This document shows, piece by piece, positions 18,014 through 27,583 of a stretch of DNA of 64,000 bases. The position numbers were made by a program, and so were the translations under genes. Positions within the stretch are counted from its first letter, which is position 1; every line of letters begins with the position of its first letter. The stretch covers positions 512,301 to 576,300 of the forward strand of contig JAPWHR010000002.1 of assembly GCA_027214345.1 (NCBI GenBank). The letters are read 5' to 3'. Source of the DNA: Comamonadaceae bacterium G21597-S1 (lineage in GTDB: Bacteria > Pseudomonadota > Gammaproteobacteria > Burkholderiales > Burkholderiaceae_C). Below the pieces are notes generated by a model. The model was not told where the DNA came from. It was given only the letters and a program-made list of their open reading frames with translations, and made no database searches.

Positions 18014-18687
18014 GGCAGCACCTTGATGGAAATCACCGTGATCGTCGGCACGTTTTCCACGCTGTCGCCGGTGAACACGCCCAGCACCTGCACGTTGGCC
18101 CCCTGCAGCTTCGTGCGGTCCACCGACCGGAACGCCTCTTCATAGGCCTTGTCGTTGAACGCATTGGCCAGCTGGGCGAAGTCAATCTGGTTGGCGTAGG
18201 AGGTGAACGATATGAACGGCAGAATGTCGCGAATCGTCGTGCCCCGTATCACCGGGCCGATCTGCAGTTCGGCATCGGCCTTGCCATCGCCGTCGACGTC
18301 CATCATGGCCACGCCGGCGCTGAGCTCGGTGTCGACCTCGACCAGGCGACCGGTCATGCGCACGGCCAGGTTCCACGGGGCGCCTTCGGCCTGCTGGCGG
18401 TGCCCGTGCCGGGCTCCGGCCGCGGCCACGTCGGCCTGCAACGCGCGCCGCAGTTCCGGGAAATCCGCAGCCATGGCGGAAATCGCCGGCAGGACCTTGG
18501 CTTCCCACATGGCCTGCACGTCGGCCTTGGGATTGAAGGACTTGTTCTCGAAGCTGCCCGCGGGCGCCGCGGTCTTCTGCAGGTCGACCGCGGGTTTGCG
18601 TTCGATGCGGCAACCGGTCACGGCCAGGCTCAGCGTCGCGGCCGCCAGCAGCAGGCAGGGAAGGCGAAGCGTGTGGATTGGATACAT
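18010..18687 (-). CDS. DUF2291 lipoprotein of the sugar importer
   Basis: A 225-aa protein with a lipoprotein signal: hydrophobic 'LPCLLLAAATLSLAVTGC', with the lipobox Cys near residue 26 followed by RIERKP. The mature part contains 'FNPKADVQAMWEAKVLPAIS' and 'DGDGKADAELQIGPVIRGTTIRDIL' segments of the DUF2291 family. Members are found beside RbsABC-type transporters with no proven task; a periplasmic accessory that helps binding-protein/permease contact is plausible. It is coupled to the ATPase gene by a 4-bp overlap and lies 101 bp after the binding-protein gene. Confidence 0.82.
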   Translation of the reverse strand: MYPIHTLRLPCLLLAAATLSLAVTGCRIERKPAVDLQKTAAPAGSFENKSFNPKADVQAMWEAKVLPAISAMAADFPELRRALQADVAAAGARHGHRQQAEGAPWNLAVRMTGRLVEVDTELSAGVAMMDVDGDGKADAELQIGPVIRGTTIRDILPFISFTSYANQIDFAQLANAFNDKAYEEAFRSVDRTKLQGANVQVLGVFTGDSVENVPTITVISIKVLP

Positions 18688-18788
18688 GGCGTGGGGCGCA
18701 AGGCGCTGCCGCTGCGCGGATGTCTCTCGGTGTTCCTGTCGTTGTCAGCACTGCGCCACGGCAACGGCCGCGGCGCAGCGCCAACCGC

Positions 18789-19784
<996 letters not shown>

Positions 19785-19809
19785 TCACCGGCGGGGGAAT
19801 CGACGGTCT

Positions 19810-20643
19810 TCAGGTGATGCGCTGGATGCTGTCGGCGATCTCGGCGGACTCGAAGATGCCGCGCCAGTCGTCGCGCATCAGGCGCGGCTTGCCGAACTCG
19901 ATGGCCTTGTTGCAGGCGTCGGAGAACTGGCCGGGGATCTCCTCGAAGATCACGGCCGCCAGAATGTTCATGTGGCCGAGCAGGAAGTCGCGCGCGGCCT
20001 CCTTGGGCACGCCCCGGCGCACGACCTCGTCCATGCCGTCGCGCATCACCGACAGCAGCGTCGCGCACACGGTCTCGGACAGGCCGGGCTCGAGCAAGGC
20101 CATCTGCTCGACCGACATGGCATACGAGCGCAGCACCGGCGCATAGATGGTCTTGGCGATCGCCTCGCCGATGGCGTAGCTCTCCGGCGGCCCCTGCATC
20201 AGCGAGTTGACGATCGATTGCGGCGCGGCGAGCCCGCCGAAACGATCCAGTCGCGCCTCCTCGGTCGGCGCATTGTTGAAGATGGACGGATGGCAGGGGT
20301 GGGTGACGAAATACACCAGGTCCGCACGCTCGGGCAGATGGCCGGCAAAGGGCGCTGCGGCATCGAGCGTGATCACCATGGTGCCGGGCTTGAGCATCGG
20401 CGAGATCGATGCGGCGATCGTGCCGATCACGGTGTCGGGCACCGCCAGGATCACGGCCTGCGCGCCGTCCAGCGCGGTCTTCACGTCGACGCAACTGATG
20501 CCCAGTTCGTCCTTCAGCCGCCGTTGACCGACCTCGCTGACCTCGACATGGCGCACCGCGTACGCACTGTTCTTGAGGTTGCGCGCCAGTCGTGCGCCCA
20601 TCTTGCCGCCCGCTCCGAACAGGGCGATCGTGGGTAGGTTCAT
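19810..20643 (-). CDS. apnO: D-apionate oxidoisomerase
   Basis: A 277-aa NAD-dependent enzyme. Rossmann start 'IALFGAGGKMGARLARNLK', then 'AVILAVPDTVIGTIAASISP', 'VITLDAAAPFAGHLP', 'YFVTHPCHPSIFNNAP' and an all-helical C-domain 'VEQMALLEPGLSETVCATL...GMDEVVRRGVP' of the phosphogluconate-dehydrogenase-like type. The known ApnO converts D-apionate to 3-oxo-isoapionate with migration of a hydroxymethyl group. It is the first gene of the locus. Its upstream region (20644-20760) holds three palindromes that look like operators. Confidence 0.8.
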   Translation of the reverse strand: MNLPTIALFGAGGKMGARLARNLKNSAYAVRHVEVSEVGQRRLKDELGISCVDVKTALDGAQAVILAVPDTVIGTIAASISPMLKPGTMVITLDAAAPFAGHLPERADLVYFVTHPCHPSIFNNAPTEEARLDRFGGLAAPQSIVNSLMQGPPESYAIGEAIAKTIYAPVLRSYAMSVEQMALLEPGLSETVCATLLSVMRDGMDEVVRRGVPKEAARDFLLGHMNILAAVIFEEIPGQFSDACNKAIEFGKPRLMRDDWRGIFESAEIADSIQRIT

Positions 20644-20953
20644 GTCGTTCTCCAGTGAATTCGGGCAGCGCGCAATTCCGTCGTTGGATTGGCTACTGGT
20701 ATGATGAGTACATCACGAGATCATCTCATCTTTATTAGGTATTTACCCTAGGGCCAAGCTTGTGACACCCTTGCCCGGAGCGAGCGCGACAACCGTCGTC
20801 GGGTGCAGTCACCGAGCCATTCCAACGGGTTACATTGCGGCAGGTGTGAATGAGGCGCCAATGGCCGGAGCGGCCGGGCGTGACGCGGACCCGTCCGCCT
20901 GGGGCCGGCGCGCCATACCACCGTCCCATCGGCGCCCGGATGGCGCCCGGCGC
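20644..20953. promoter_or_regulatory. Control region upstream of apnO; non-coding gap
   Basis: This 310-bp gap is AT-rich near 20690-20750, against GC-rich surroundings. It contains three perfect palindromes: TGATG-N4-CATCA (20702-20715), GAGAT-C-ATCTC (20717-20727) and GGTA-TT-TACC (20738-20747). They are candidate sites for the GntR regulator (13370-14080) controlling the apiose locus. Nothing recognisable was seen from about 20760 to 20953. Confidence 0.55.
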
Positions 20954-21487
20954 TCAGGGCATGTTCTCGCACAGCACGATGCTGATGCGCATGGGTTCGA
21001 CGCCGGCCTTGGCACGACGGCCGTCGCGCAGATTGGTGAAGATGCGCACCGCATTGAGAATCATGGTCTGCGGATGCTGGTTGATCACCGCATCGAGCGT
21101 GCCATCGCTCAGCAACGCACGGGTGTCGGGCGTCAGGCCATGGGTCACGAACACCGCGCGCTCGCCGGTGCCGCGTTCCTGTAGCGCGCGACCCACGCCC
21201 TCGGCCCCGCCGCCGATGTTGTACAGGCCCACCAGATCCGGATGCTGGCGCAGCAACGCGCTGGCGTGGCGGTAGTTGGTCAGCGCGTCGTCGCGGCCCT
21301 CGCGCACACCGACCACCTGCAGATGCGGAAACTGCGCCTGCATCAGGCCCATGAAGCCCAGTTCGCGCTCCTCATGGCCCCGGTAGGACAAGGAGCCGGC
21401 AATCATGGCCACCGGCCCGCGGCGCGGGCCCAGGAAGCGGCCGATCAAGGTTGCCGCGGTGCGGCCGGCGGCCCGGTTGTCCAGGCC
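20954..21487 (-). pseudogene. LacI-family regulator, C-terminal fragment only
   Basis: About 178 codons of a LacI-type effector domain on the minus strand: 'VGLDNRAAGRTAATLIGRFL', 'VAMIAGSLSYRGHEERELGF', 'LYNIGGGAEGVGRAL', 'VFVTHGLTPDTRALL' and 'DAVINQHPQTMILNAVRIF'. The helix-turn-helix and the first sensor lobe (roughly 150 residues) are missing. The frame continues without a stop into antisense dctP sequence, so no true start exists. The break lies near 21487, where dctP begins on the other strand. In the intact ancestor this gene probably stood divergent to the TRAP operon as its regulator. Confidence 0.85.
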
Positions 21488-22348
21488 GACTGGTTCGCCG
21501 AGGCCGTGGCCAAGCACAGCAACGGCCAGATCAAGGTGACGGTGTACCCCTCGTCGCAGCTGGGCAAGCTGCAGGAACTGGCCGAGGCCGTGTCCACCGG
21601 CACCATCGCGCTGTCGCATAACACTGCCGCTGGCATCGGTTCGCTGTACGCGCCCTTCGCCGCGCTGGACACGCCCTATCTGTACCGCGACGTCGACCAC
21701 CTGATGAAGGTGGTCGACGTGAAGTCGCCGGTGATGAGCAGGCTCAACGAGGGCCTGATCAAGGCCGCCGGGGTGCGGGTGCTGTACGGCTACTACTTCG
21801 GCACGCGCCAACTCACCGCCAAGAAGGCGGCCTACCAGCCGAGCGACCTGCAAGGCGCGAAGATCCGTGCGATTCCGTTCCCGATCTACACCACCACGGT
21901 GGCCGGCCTGGGCGCCGTTCCGGTGCCGGTGGACTGGAGCGAGGTGCCCAGCGCACTGGCCACCGGCGTGGTCAGCGGCCAGGAGAACCCGGTCAACGGG
22001 GTGTTGTCGTCGAAACTGTACGAAGCCCAGTCGCACTTGATGCTGACCGTCCACATCATGAACGCGCAACTGATCGTCATCAACGAGAAGACCTGGCAGG
22101 GCCTGTCGCCCGAGATGAAGGCCGCGGTGAGCAAGGCGGCCGACGAGGTGCGCCAGCGCGCCACCGAGTCGGGACGCAAGTCGGAAGCTGATGAACTGGC
22201 CAAGCTCAAGGAACTGAAGATGACGGTCATCGGGCCGGCAGAAGGCTTGAAACTCGATGCCTTCAAGGCGGCCGTGAACAAGACGGTGGGCGAGAAGTTC
22301 GGATCCACCTACGGCGACCTGTACAAGGACATTGCCGCCGTCAAGTAA
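21488..22348 (+). pseudogene. dctP: TRAP transporter solute receptor (dctP), 5'-truncated
   Basis: About 286 codons of a DctP-type receptor: 'DWFAEAVAKHSNGQIKVTVY', 'QLGKLQELAEAVSTGTIALS', 'DLQGAKIRAIPFPIYTTTV' and 'SALATGVVSGQENPVNGV'. The last of these carries the substrate-carboxylate region of the family. The signal peptide and first 30 or so mature residues are absent, and no start codon or ribosome site belongs to it. Without a signal the product could not reach the periplasm. It is followed 37 bp later by dctQ and dctM, which look intact. Confidence 0.85.
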
Positions 22349-22385
22349 GCCACGGCAACGCCTCCATGCATTCCGGAAACAGCCG

Positions 22386-22892
22386 ATGAACGGCTTGCAA
22401 GCGGCCCCGAAAGGGCACCTGGCACGCCTGTGCCTGCGGTTCGAGCGACTGGCCATGCTGCTGCTGGCCGTGATGACGGGCTTCATCCTGGTGCTGGTGA
22501 CGGCACGCAATGTCTTTGCGCTGGGATTGCCCTGGGCCGAGGAACTGGCGCGTTACGCCGGCCTGGGTGTGGTCTACCTGGCCGTTCCACTGCTGCTGCA
22601 GGACAAGCACATCAAGGTGGACTTGCTGCTCAAACGCCTGCGGGGCAACGGCGCGCGCGCACTGAACGTGGTCAACGAACTGATCGTGCTGGGTTTTGCG
22701 CTGCTGTTCCTGTGGGGCGGCTGGCTGTTCCTGCTGCGGGCCGCCCAGTTCAGTACCCCCGCCCTGTCCATGCCGAACTGGTTGTATTACCTGCCGGCCG
22801 CGCTGGGCATGGTGCTGTTCGCGCTGGTGGCGCTGCAGCGCGTGCTGCGCGCGCTGCGCGGCCCGGCCCGCGACGAGGGGGCCGTGCCATGA
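22386..22892 (+). CDS. dctQ: TRAP transporter small permease (DctQ)
   Basis: A 168-aa membrane protein with four transmembrane helices: 'LAMLLLAVMTGFILVLVTAR', 'WAEELARYAGLGVVYLAVPL' (the conserved E-E-L/R motif), 'VVNELIVLGFALLFLWGGW' and 'WLYYLPAALGMVLFALVAL'. The start at 22386 (MNGLQAAPKGHLAR) is chosen because the longer frame adds no homology. It overlaps dctM by 4 bp. The gene is intact, but its operon has lost its promoter region and receptor N-terminus. Confidence 0.88.
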   Translation: MNGLQAAPKGHLARLCLRFERLAMLLLAVMTGFILVLVTARNVFALGLPWAEELARYAGLGVVYLAVPLLLQDKHIKVDLLLKRLRGNGARALNVVNELIVLGFALLFLWGGWLFLLRAAQFSTPALSMPNWLYYLPAALGMVLFALVALQRVLRALRGPARDEGAVP

Positions 22893-24154
22893 TGAGCCTG
22901 ATGGAGCTGGGCATCTTCCTCGTCACGATGATGATGGGGGAGCCGATCGCGGTGGCCATGGGCATGGCCGCCGCCGCGGTCATCGGCCTCAACGACATGC
23001 CGCTGACCGTGGTGGCGCAGCGCACGATCAACGCGCTGGACTCGGTTCCGCTGCTGGCCGTGCCGATGTTCATCCTGGCCGCCGCCCTGTTCGGCGCATC
23101 GGGCATCACGCGGCACCTGTTCATGCTGATCCGGCTCGTGGTGGGTGGCATCCGCGGCGGCCTGGGCCATGTCACCGTGCTGGCCAACCTGGTGTTCTCG
23201 GGCATTTCAGGCGCGGCGCTGGCCGACATCGGCGCACTCGGAGGCACGCAGATCAGGCTGATGCGCGAGCAAGGCTACCGCGACGAGTTCGCCGCCGGCA
23301 TCACGATGGCGGCGGCAACCATCGGGCCGATTTTTCCACCCAGCATTCCACTGATCATCTTCGCCGCCGCGGCCGAGGTCAGCGCCGTGAAGGTGCTGCT
23401 GGCCGGCGCCGTCCCGGCCCTGGTCATCGCCGCGCTGCTGATGCTGCAGATCGGCATCATGGCGCGGCGGCAGAACCTGCCACGCGACGTGCGAGCCCCG
23501 GACGACCCGACACTGGGCCAGGCCTTCGTCAAGGCTTTCCCCGCCCTGCTGGCTCCGGTGATCCTGATCGGCGGCCTGGTCAGCGGCCTGTTCGGACCGA
23601 CCGAGGTGGCCGGCATCACGGTGCCTTATGCCCTGGCGCTCGGCCTGCTGGTCTACCGCGAGCTGACCTGGGCTGGCATGGTGGCCGCGGCGCGCGAGAC
23701 CGTGCATTCGACCGCCAGCGTGTTGTTCATCGTCGGCTCCGCAGCGCTGTTCGCCTGGGTGCTGACCATCGACCAGGTACCCACCCGGGTCAGCGCATTC
23801 ATGCTGGGCCTGAGCAAGGATCCCTGGATGCTGCTGCTGCTGGCCAACGGCATCCTGCTGCTGGTGGGCATGGAGATGGAGTCGATCGCCGCGATCCTGA
23901 TCCTGGCGCCGATCTTCACGCCGGCCCTGATGGCCGCCGGCGTGGACCCGGTGCACCTGGCCGTGGTGGTGGTGCTGAACCTGATGATCGGCCTGCTGAC
24001 CCCGCCCGTGGGCATGAGCCTGTACAAGGTGGCGCAGGTGGCGCGCATGCCGCTGCAACGCGTGGTGGCCGGCGCACTGCCATTCCTGTGGCCGCTCATC
24101 GTGACCTTCGTGCCGGGCCTGAGCACCTTGCTACCCAACCTGATCGTGAAGTGA
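22889..24154 (+). CDS. dctM: TRAP transporter large permease (DctM)
   Basis: A 421-aa permease, full length, starting at 22889 inside the dctQ stop (ATGA). It has about twelve hydrophobic segments. Family motifs are 'LDSVPLLAVPMFILAAALFG', 'FSGISGAALADIGALGGTQI', 'AAATIGPIFPPSIPLIIFAA' and 'NLMIGLLTPPVGMSLYKVAQ'. It would couple sodium entry to uptake of the ligand delivered by DctP. It appears undamaged, so loss of the receptor is recent relative to permease decay. Confidence 0.92.
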   Translation: MMSLMELGIFLVTMMMGEPIAVAMGMAAAAVIGLNDMPLTVVAQRTINALDSVPLLAVPMFILAAALFGASGITRHLFMLIRLVVGGIRGGLGHVTVLANLVFSGISGAALADIGALGGTQIRLMREQGYRDEFAAGITMAAATIGPIFPPSIPLIIFAAAAEVSAVKVLLAGAVPALVIAALLMLQIGIMARRQNLPRDVRAPDDPTLGQAFVKAFPALLAPVILIGGLVSGLFGPTEVAGITVPYALALGLLVYRELTWAGMVAAARETVHSTASVLFIVGSAALFAWVLTIDQVPTRVSAFMLGLSKDPWMLLLLANGILLLVGMEMESIAAILILAPIFTPALMAAGVDPVHLAVVVVLNLMIGLLTPPVGMSLYKVAQVARMPLQRVVAGALPFLWPLIVTFVPGLSTLLPNLIVK

Positions 24155-24160
24155 GTCGAC

Positions 24161-24697
24161 ATGAGCCGATTTTTTGGAGAGATCCGCCAGGTGGCCTACA
24201 TCGTGCCCGACATCGAGGCGGCAATGGCGCATTGGTCGTCCGTGATGGGCATAGGGCCCTGGTACTACAACCCGCGCATGCCGATCAAGCACTACCGCGG
24301 CGCACACTACGAACCGCACAACTCGGTGGCACTGGCCAACGCCGGCGGCCTGCAGATCGAACTGCTGCAGACCCGCAACGACGTGCCATCGATGTACCGC
24401 GACTTCGTACAGGCGGGATTTCGCGGCGTGCAGCATGTGGCGTACTGGAGCGAGGCCTTCGATGCCGACCTCGCGCGCGCGCAGGCCGCCGGCTTCGTGG
24501 TCTGCATGGGTGGCGAGGTGGGCGAGAACGGTCGCTTCGTCTATTTTGAGGACCACTCGGGCCTGCCGGGCACGACGATCGAGTTGTCGGAGGTTGCCGG
24601 ACCTAAGAGCAGGTTGTTCAAGCTGATCCGCGACGCGGCAGTGGATTGGGATGGCCAGGATCCGGTACGGCCCTTCCCCGACCTGACCACCTTGTGA
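24161..24697 (+). CDS. VOC (glyoxalase/bleomycin-resistance) family protein
   Basis: A 178-aa protein with two beta-alpha-beta-beta-beta modules: 'EIRQVAYIVPDIEAAMAHW' and 'GVQHVAYWSEAFDADLARAQ'. Candidate metal ligands are His in 'GVQHVAYW' and Glu in 'TTIELSEVAG'. The first module has Gln where the family often has His. It starts 6 bp after dctM and ends 5 bp before the RLP start, so it belongs to the TRAP/RLP/kinase operon. A role as a lactone- or keto-sugar-acid-modifying enzyme in that pathway is plausible but unproven. Confidence 0.82.
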   Translation: MSRFFGEIRQVAYIVPDIEAAMAHWSSVMGIGPWYYNPRMPIKHYRGAHYEPHNSVALANAGGLQIELLQTRNDVPSMYRDFVQAGFRGVQHVAYWSEAFDADLARAQAAGFVVCMGGEVGENGRFVYFEDHSGLPGTTIELSEVAGPKSRLFKLIRDAAVDWDGQDPVRPFPDLTTL

Positions 24698-24702
24698 CCC
24701 GG

Positions 24703-26169
24703 ATGACGCCCGACACGCTGCAGGCCAGCTACCTGATCGAGACCCCGCTGGATCCGCGTGCGGTGGCCGAGGTGCTGGCCGGCGAGCAGAGCAGCGGCAC
24801 CTTTGTGCATGTGGCCGGCGAAAGCGACGCCTTGCGCGCGCGCAGCCGGGCCAGCGTCGACGCCGTCGACGAAATGGAGCCGCTGGCCGCCCCCAGCCTG
24901 CCCAGCAGTTGGCTGCGGCGGCACCATCCGCAGGGTCCGTGGCGACGGGCGCGCGTGATGGTGTCGTTCCCGCTGGCCAACATCGGCCACAACCTCACCG
25001 CGCTGGCCGCCACCGTGGCCGGCAGCCTGTACGACCTGGGGGAGTGCACCGGCGTACGGCTGCAACAGCTGCGCATTCCCGCGGCCTTTCGCGCCCGCTT
25101 CGCGCATCCGCGCCAGGGCGTGGCCGGCACCCGCGCTGCAACCGGCGTGCCGCACGGCCCGCTGGTGGGCACCATCATCAAGCCCAACGTGGGCCTGTCG
25201 GCTGCGGACACCGCAGTGCTGGTGGCCGACCTGTGCCGCACCGGCGTCGACTTCATCAAAGACGACGAATGCTTTGCCGACCCGGTGCACGCGCCAGTAT
25301 CCGAACGCATCCGTGCGGTGATGGCCGAGGTGCGCCGCCACTTCGACGCCACCGGCAAGCGGGTCATGGTGGCCTTTCACATCAGTTTTCCATGGCGCAG
25401 CGCGCCACCCACGACGCATGAAAGGTCCGGTGGCCGCGGAGCAGGCCAGGCCAGGGGCCGCCGCGCACGGCCGCTCCGAAGCGGCCGGCCCGCCCCCCAG
25501 TGGGGGGTTCGGCCGGTTTACACGAAGTGAAACCGGACAGACGGGGGGCGTCTTTCACTTCAGTACGAACACGATGCGATGCTGCGCCATGCCGAGTTGG
25601 TGCAGCGCGAGCAGGGCCGCTGCGTGATGGTCAGCCTGAACTGGGTCGGCCTGTCGTCGCTGCAGACGTTGCGCCGCCATACCGACCGGGCCATCCATGG
25701 ACACCGCAACGGCTACGGCATGTGGTCGCGCCACCCGGCGCTGGGCATGGACTTCCAGCCATACGCGATGTTGTGGCGGCTCACCGGCGTGGACCACATG
25801 CATGTGCGCGGCCTGGGCGGCAAGTTCGCGCAGGACGACGACGAGGTGGTGCAGTCGGCGCGCGAGTGCCTGAGGCCGCTGGCCGACGACGCCACGCGCG
25901 CCGATGCGTCCGACCGGGTGATGCCGGCTTTCTCGTCGGGCCAGTGGGCCGGCACGCTGGCGCCCTCGCTCGATGCCGTGCCCAGCGCCGACCTGATGTT
26001 CATGTGTGGAGGTGGCATCCTGGCCCACCCCATGGGTCCGGCTGCCGGCGTGACCAGCGTGCGCCAGGCCTGGCTTGCGTGGCAGCACGGTCACAGCCTG
26101 GACGCCGCCGCGCACGAGCAGCCGGAGCTGCGCGCGGCCCTGGACCGCTTCGGTCCCGACCGGCACTGA
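24703..26169 (+). pseudogene. Second RuBisCO-like protein, split by a 177-bp insertion
   Basis: The N-terminal half (24703-25386) reads 'LIETPLDPRAVAEVLAGEQS', 'VGTIIKPNVGLSAADTAVL' and 'GVDFIKDDECFADP'. It keeps the first active-site Lys and the carbamylated Lys/Asp/Glu triad and stops homology at 'VMVAFHIS'. The C-terminal half resumes at 25564 with YEHDAMLRHAELVQREQG and continues 'AIHGHRNGYGMWSRHPALGM', 'GLGGKFAQDD', 'AFSSGQWAG' and 'MCGGGILAHPMG'. Both halves are in the same frame, but the insert brings a stop at 25528-25530. It differs clearly from oiaX (9984-11315), so it was a separate enzyme. Reinitiation at 25579 could make only a C-terminal fragment. Confidence 0.85.
25387..25563. 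repeat. 177-bp hairpin-rich element inside the RLP gene
   Basis: The block has no coding homology and carries four successive inverted repeats: GGCCGCT/AGCGGCC (25469-25486), CCCCCC-AGT-GGGGGG (25493-25507), CCGGTTT(A)CAC-GAA-GTGAAACCGG (25513-25536) and AGACG/CGTCT (25539-25553). The boundaries were set by where RLP homology stops and restarts. It resembles an intergenic mosaic repeat rather than an insertion sequence, since no transposase fits. Confidence 0.75.
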
Positions 26170-26173
26170 GGCC

Positions 26174-27481
26174 ATGGCGATGCGCTACGCGTGGTACGGC
26201 GACGACTTCACCGGCGCCTGCGACACCCTGGCCACGCTGGCGGCAGCCGGCGCCCGCACACTGCTGTTCCTGCGCGCACCGACACGGCGGCAAGTGGCGG
26301 CGGCAGGGCCACTGGACGCACTGGGCATCGCAGGAACCGCGCGTGCCCTGGCACCCGATGCGATGGCGGCCGAGCTCGCGCCGGTGGCCCGCTGCTTCGC
26401 CACGCCGGCACCGGCCATCACGCACTACAAGTGCTGCTCCACGTTCGACAGTGCGCCGCGCGTCGGCAATCTGGTACTGGGCACCACGGCCCTGCGACGA
26501 CCGGAACACGACCCGGTCATGGCGGTATTCGGCGGCCAGCCGTCGCTGGGCCGTTTTTGCGCGTTCGGCGACCTGTTTGCCAGCGCAATGGCCGGTGGCG
26601 AAGTGCATCGCATCGACCGCCACCCCACGATGAGCCGGCACCCGGTGACTCCGATGCACGAAGCCGACTTGCGGCGTCACCTGCACACGCTGGGCCTGCC
26701 CGCGGTCCGCCTGATCGACCTGCAGGTATTGGACGCGGCCAGGCCCGGCCCCGACGGCCTGCAGCCTGCCGTCGAATTGGCACTCGCCGGGCAACCGCAG
26801 GCCCTGCTGTTCGACACCACCACGGCCACCCACCTGCAACAGCTGGGCCAATGGTTGTGGAGTCGGGCCGCACGCCGCCCGCAACTCGTGCTCGGCGCCA
26901 GCAGCGTGGCGCAGGCGGCATTGGCCCACTGGCCGGATGCGCTGCCCGCGACGCCCGACGCACCGCCGGTGGCGGCCGCGCAGGCTCCGGTGTTCCTGTT
27001 GGTAGGCAGCCAGTCGCCGGTGACGGCGGCGCAGGTGCGACTCGCGCACGACCTGTTCGAACAGATCACGATCGACCCTGTCACCCTGGTCGCCGACGGA
27101 CAGGCCCTGACTGCACTGGCATGCCGCTGTGCCGAGCTGTTGAAACAGGGCCGTCCCGTGATGGCCCGCACGCGGACGCCTGCCGCCGATGGCCCACCAG
27201 CACTGCGCGTCGCCCAGGCCTGCGCGCGGTTGCTGGTGGAGGTGCTGGCGCGCAGCCCCCAGGTGCGCCGGGTGGGCGTGGCCGGCGGCGATACCGCGAG
27301 CATGGCCCTGCGCGCGCTCGACGCCTGGGCGCTGGCCTGGCAGGGCCAGCTCGGCCCTGGCGTGCCGTTGACGCGGATCCATTCCGATAGGCCGGCTCTG
27401 GGCGGCCTCGAACTGATGCTCAAGGGCGGCCAGATGGGCCCGCCCGGGCTGTTCCGGCAGTTGCTGCACGGGGTCCCCTGA
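26174..27481 (+). CDS. Second DUF1537-family acid-sugar kinase
   Basis: A 435-aa kinase paralogous to oiaK. N-domain: 'MRYAWYGDDFTGACDTLATL', 'HYKCCSTFDSAPRVGNLVLG' and 'DRHPTMSRHPVTPMHEADL'. C-domain: 'FLLVGSQSPVTAAQVRLA', 'GVAGGDTASMALRALDAW' and 'MLKGGQMGPPGLFRQ'. The start at 26174 or 26180 follows the RLP stop by a few bases. The pairing of kinase and RLP copies the oiaK-oiaX arrangement and predicts a phosphorylated 3-oxo acid-sugar intermediate. The frame is intact, though its upstream partner genes are damaged. Confidence 0.85.
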   Translation: MAMRYAWYGDDFTGACDTLATLAAAGARTLLFLRAPTRRQVAAAGPLDALGIAGTARALAPDAMAAELAPVARCFATPAPAITHYKCCSTFDSAPRVGNLVLGTTALRRPEHDPVMAVFGGQPSLGRFCAFGDLFASAMAGGEVHRIDRHPTMSRHPVTPMHEADLRRHLHTLGLPAVRLIDLQVLDAARPGPDGLQPAVELALAGQPQALLFDTTTATHLQQLGQWLWSRAARRPQLVLGASSVAQAALAHWPDALPATPDAPPVAAAQAPVFLLVGSQSPVTAAQVRLAHDLFEQITIDPVTLVADGQALTALACRCAELLKQGRPVMARTRTPAADGPPALRVAQACARLLVEVLARSPQVRRVGVAGGDTASMALRALDAWALAWQGQLGPGVPLTRIHSDRPALGGLELMLKGGQMGPPGLFRQLLHGVP

Positions 27482-27498
27482 CAGGCCCTGGCCGGCGA

Positions 27499-27583
27499 GC
27501 ATCACCGCGTTCACACGCGCCTGCAATGGCCTGTACGAGTCGTTGCCCTGCAACTCGTCGTCCTTGATGAAATCGATGCAGTG
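27499..27583 (-). pseudogene. Relic fragment of a third oiaX-type RLP gene
   Basis: On the minus strand this reads 'CIDFIKDDELQGNDSYRPLQ' and 'ARVNAVM', the metal-triad segment of OiaX. Bases 27541-27579 match oiaX bases 10676-10714 exactly in the same orientation, and similarity fades upstream. Nothing of the rest of the gene is nearby. It abuts the repeat beginning near 27584, so it marks a rearrangement junction. Confidence 0.75.

Noticed and set aside
25374-25564. CTTTCAC(A/T)TCAGT at both edges of the 177-bp element as a target-site duplication
   Set aside because: The two copies are 178 bp apart, so removing one would shift the RLP frame, and they are imperfect. They are probably chance, or part of the element.
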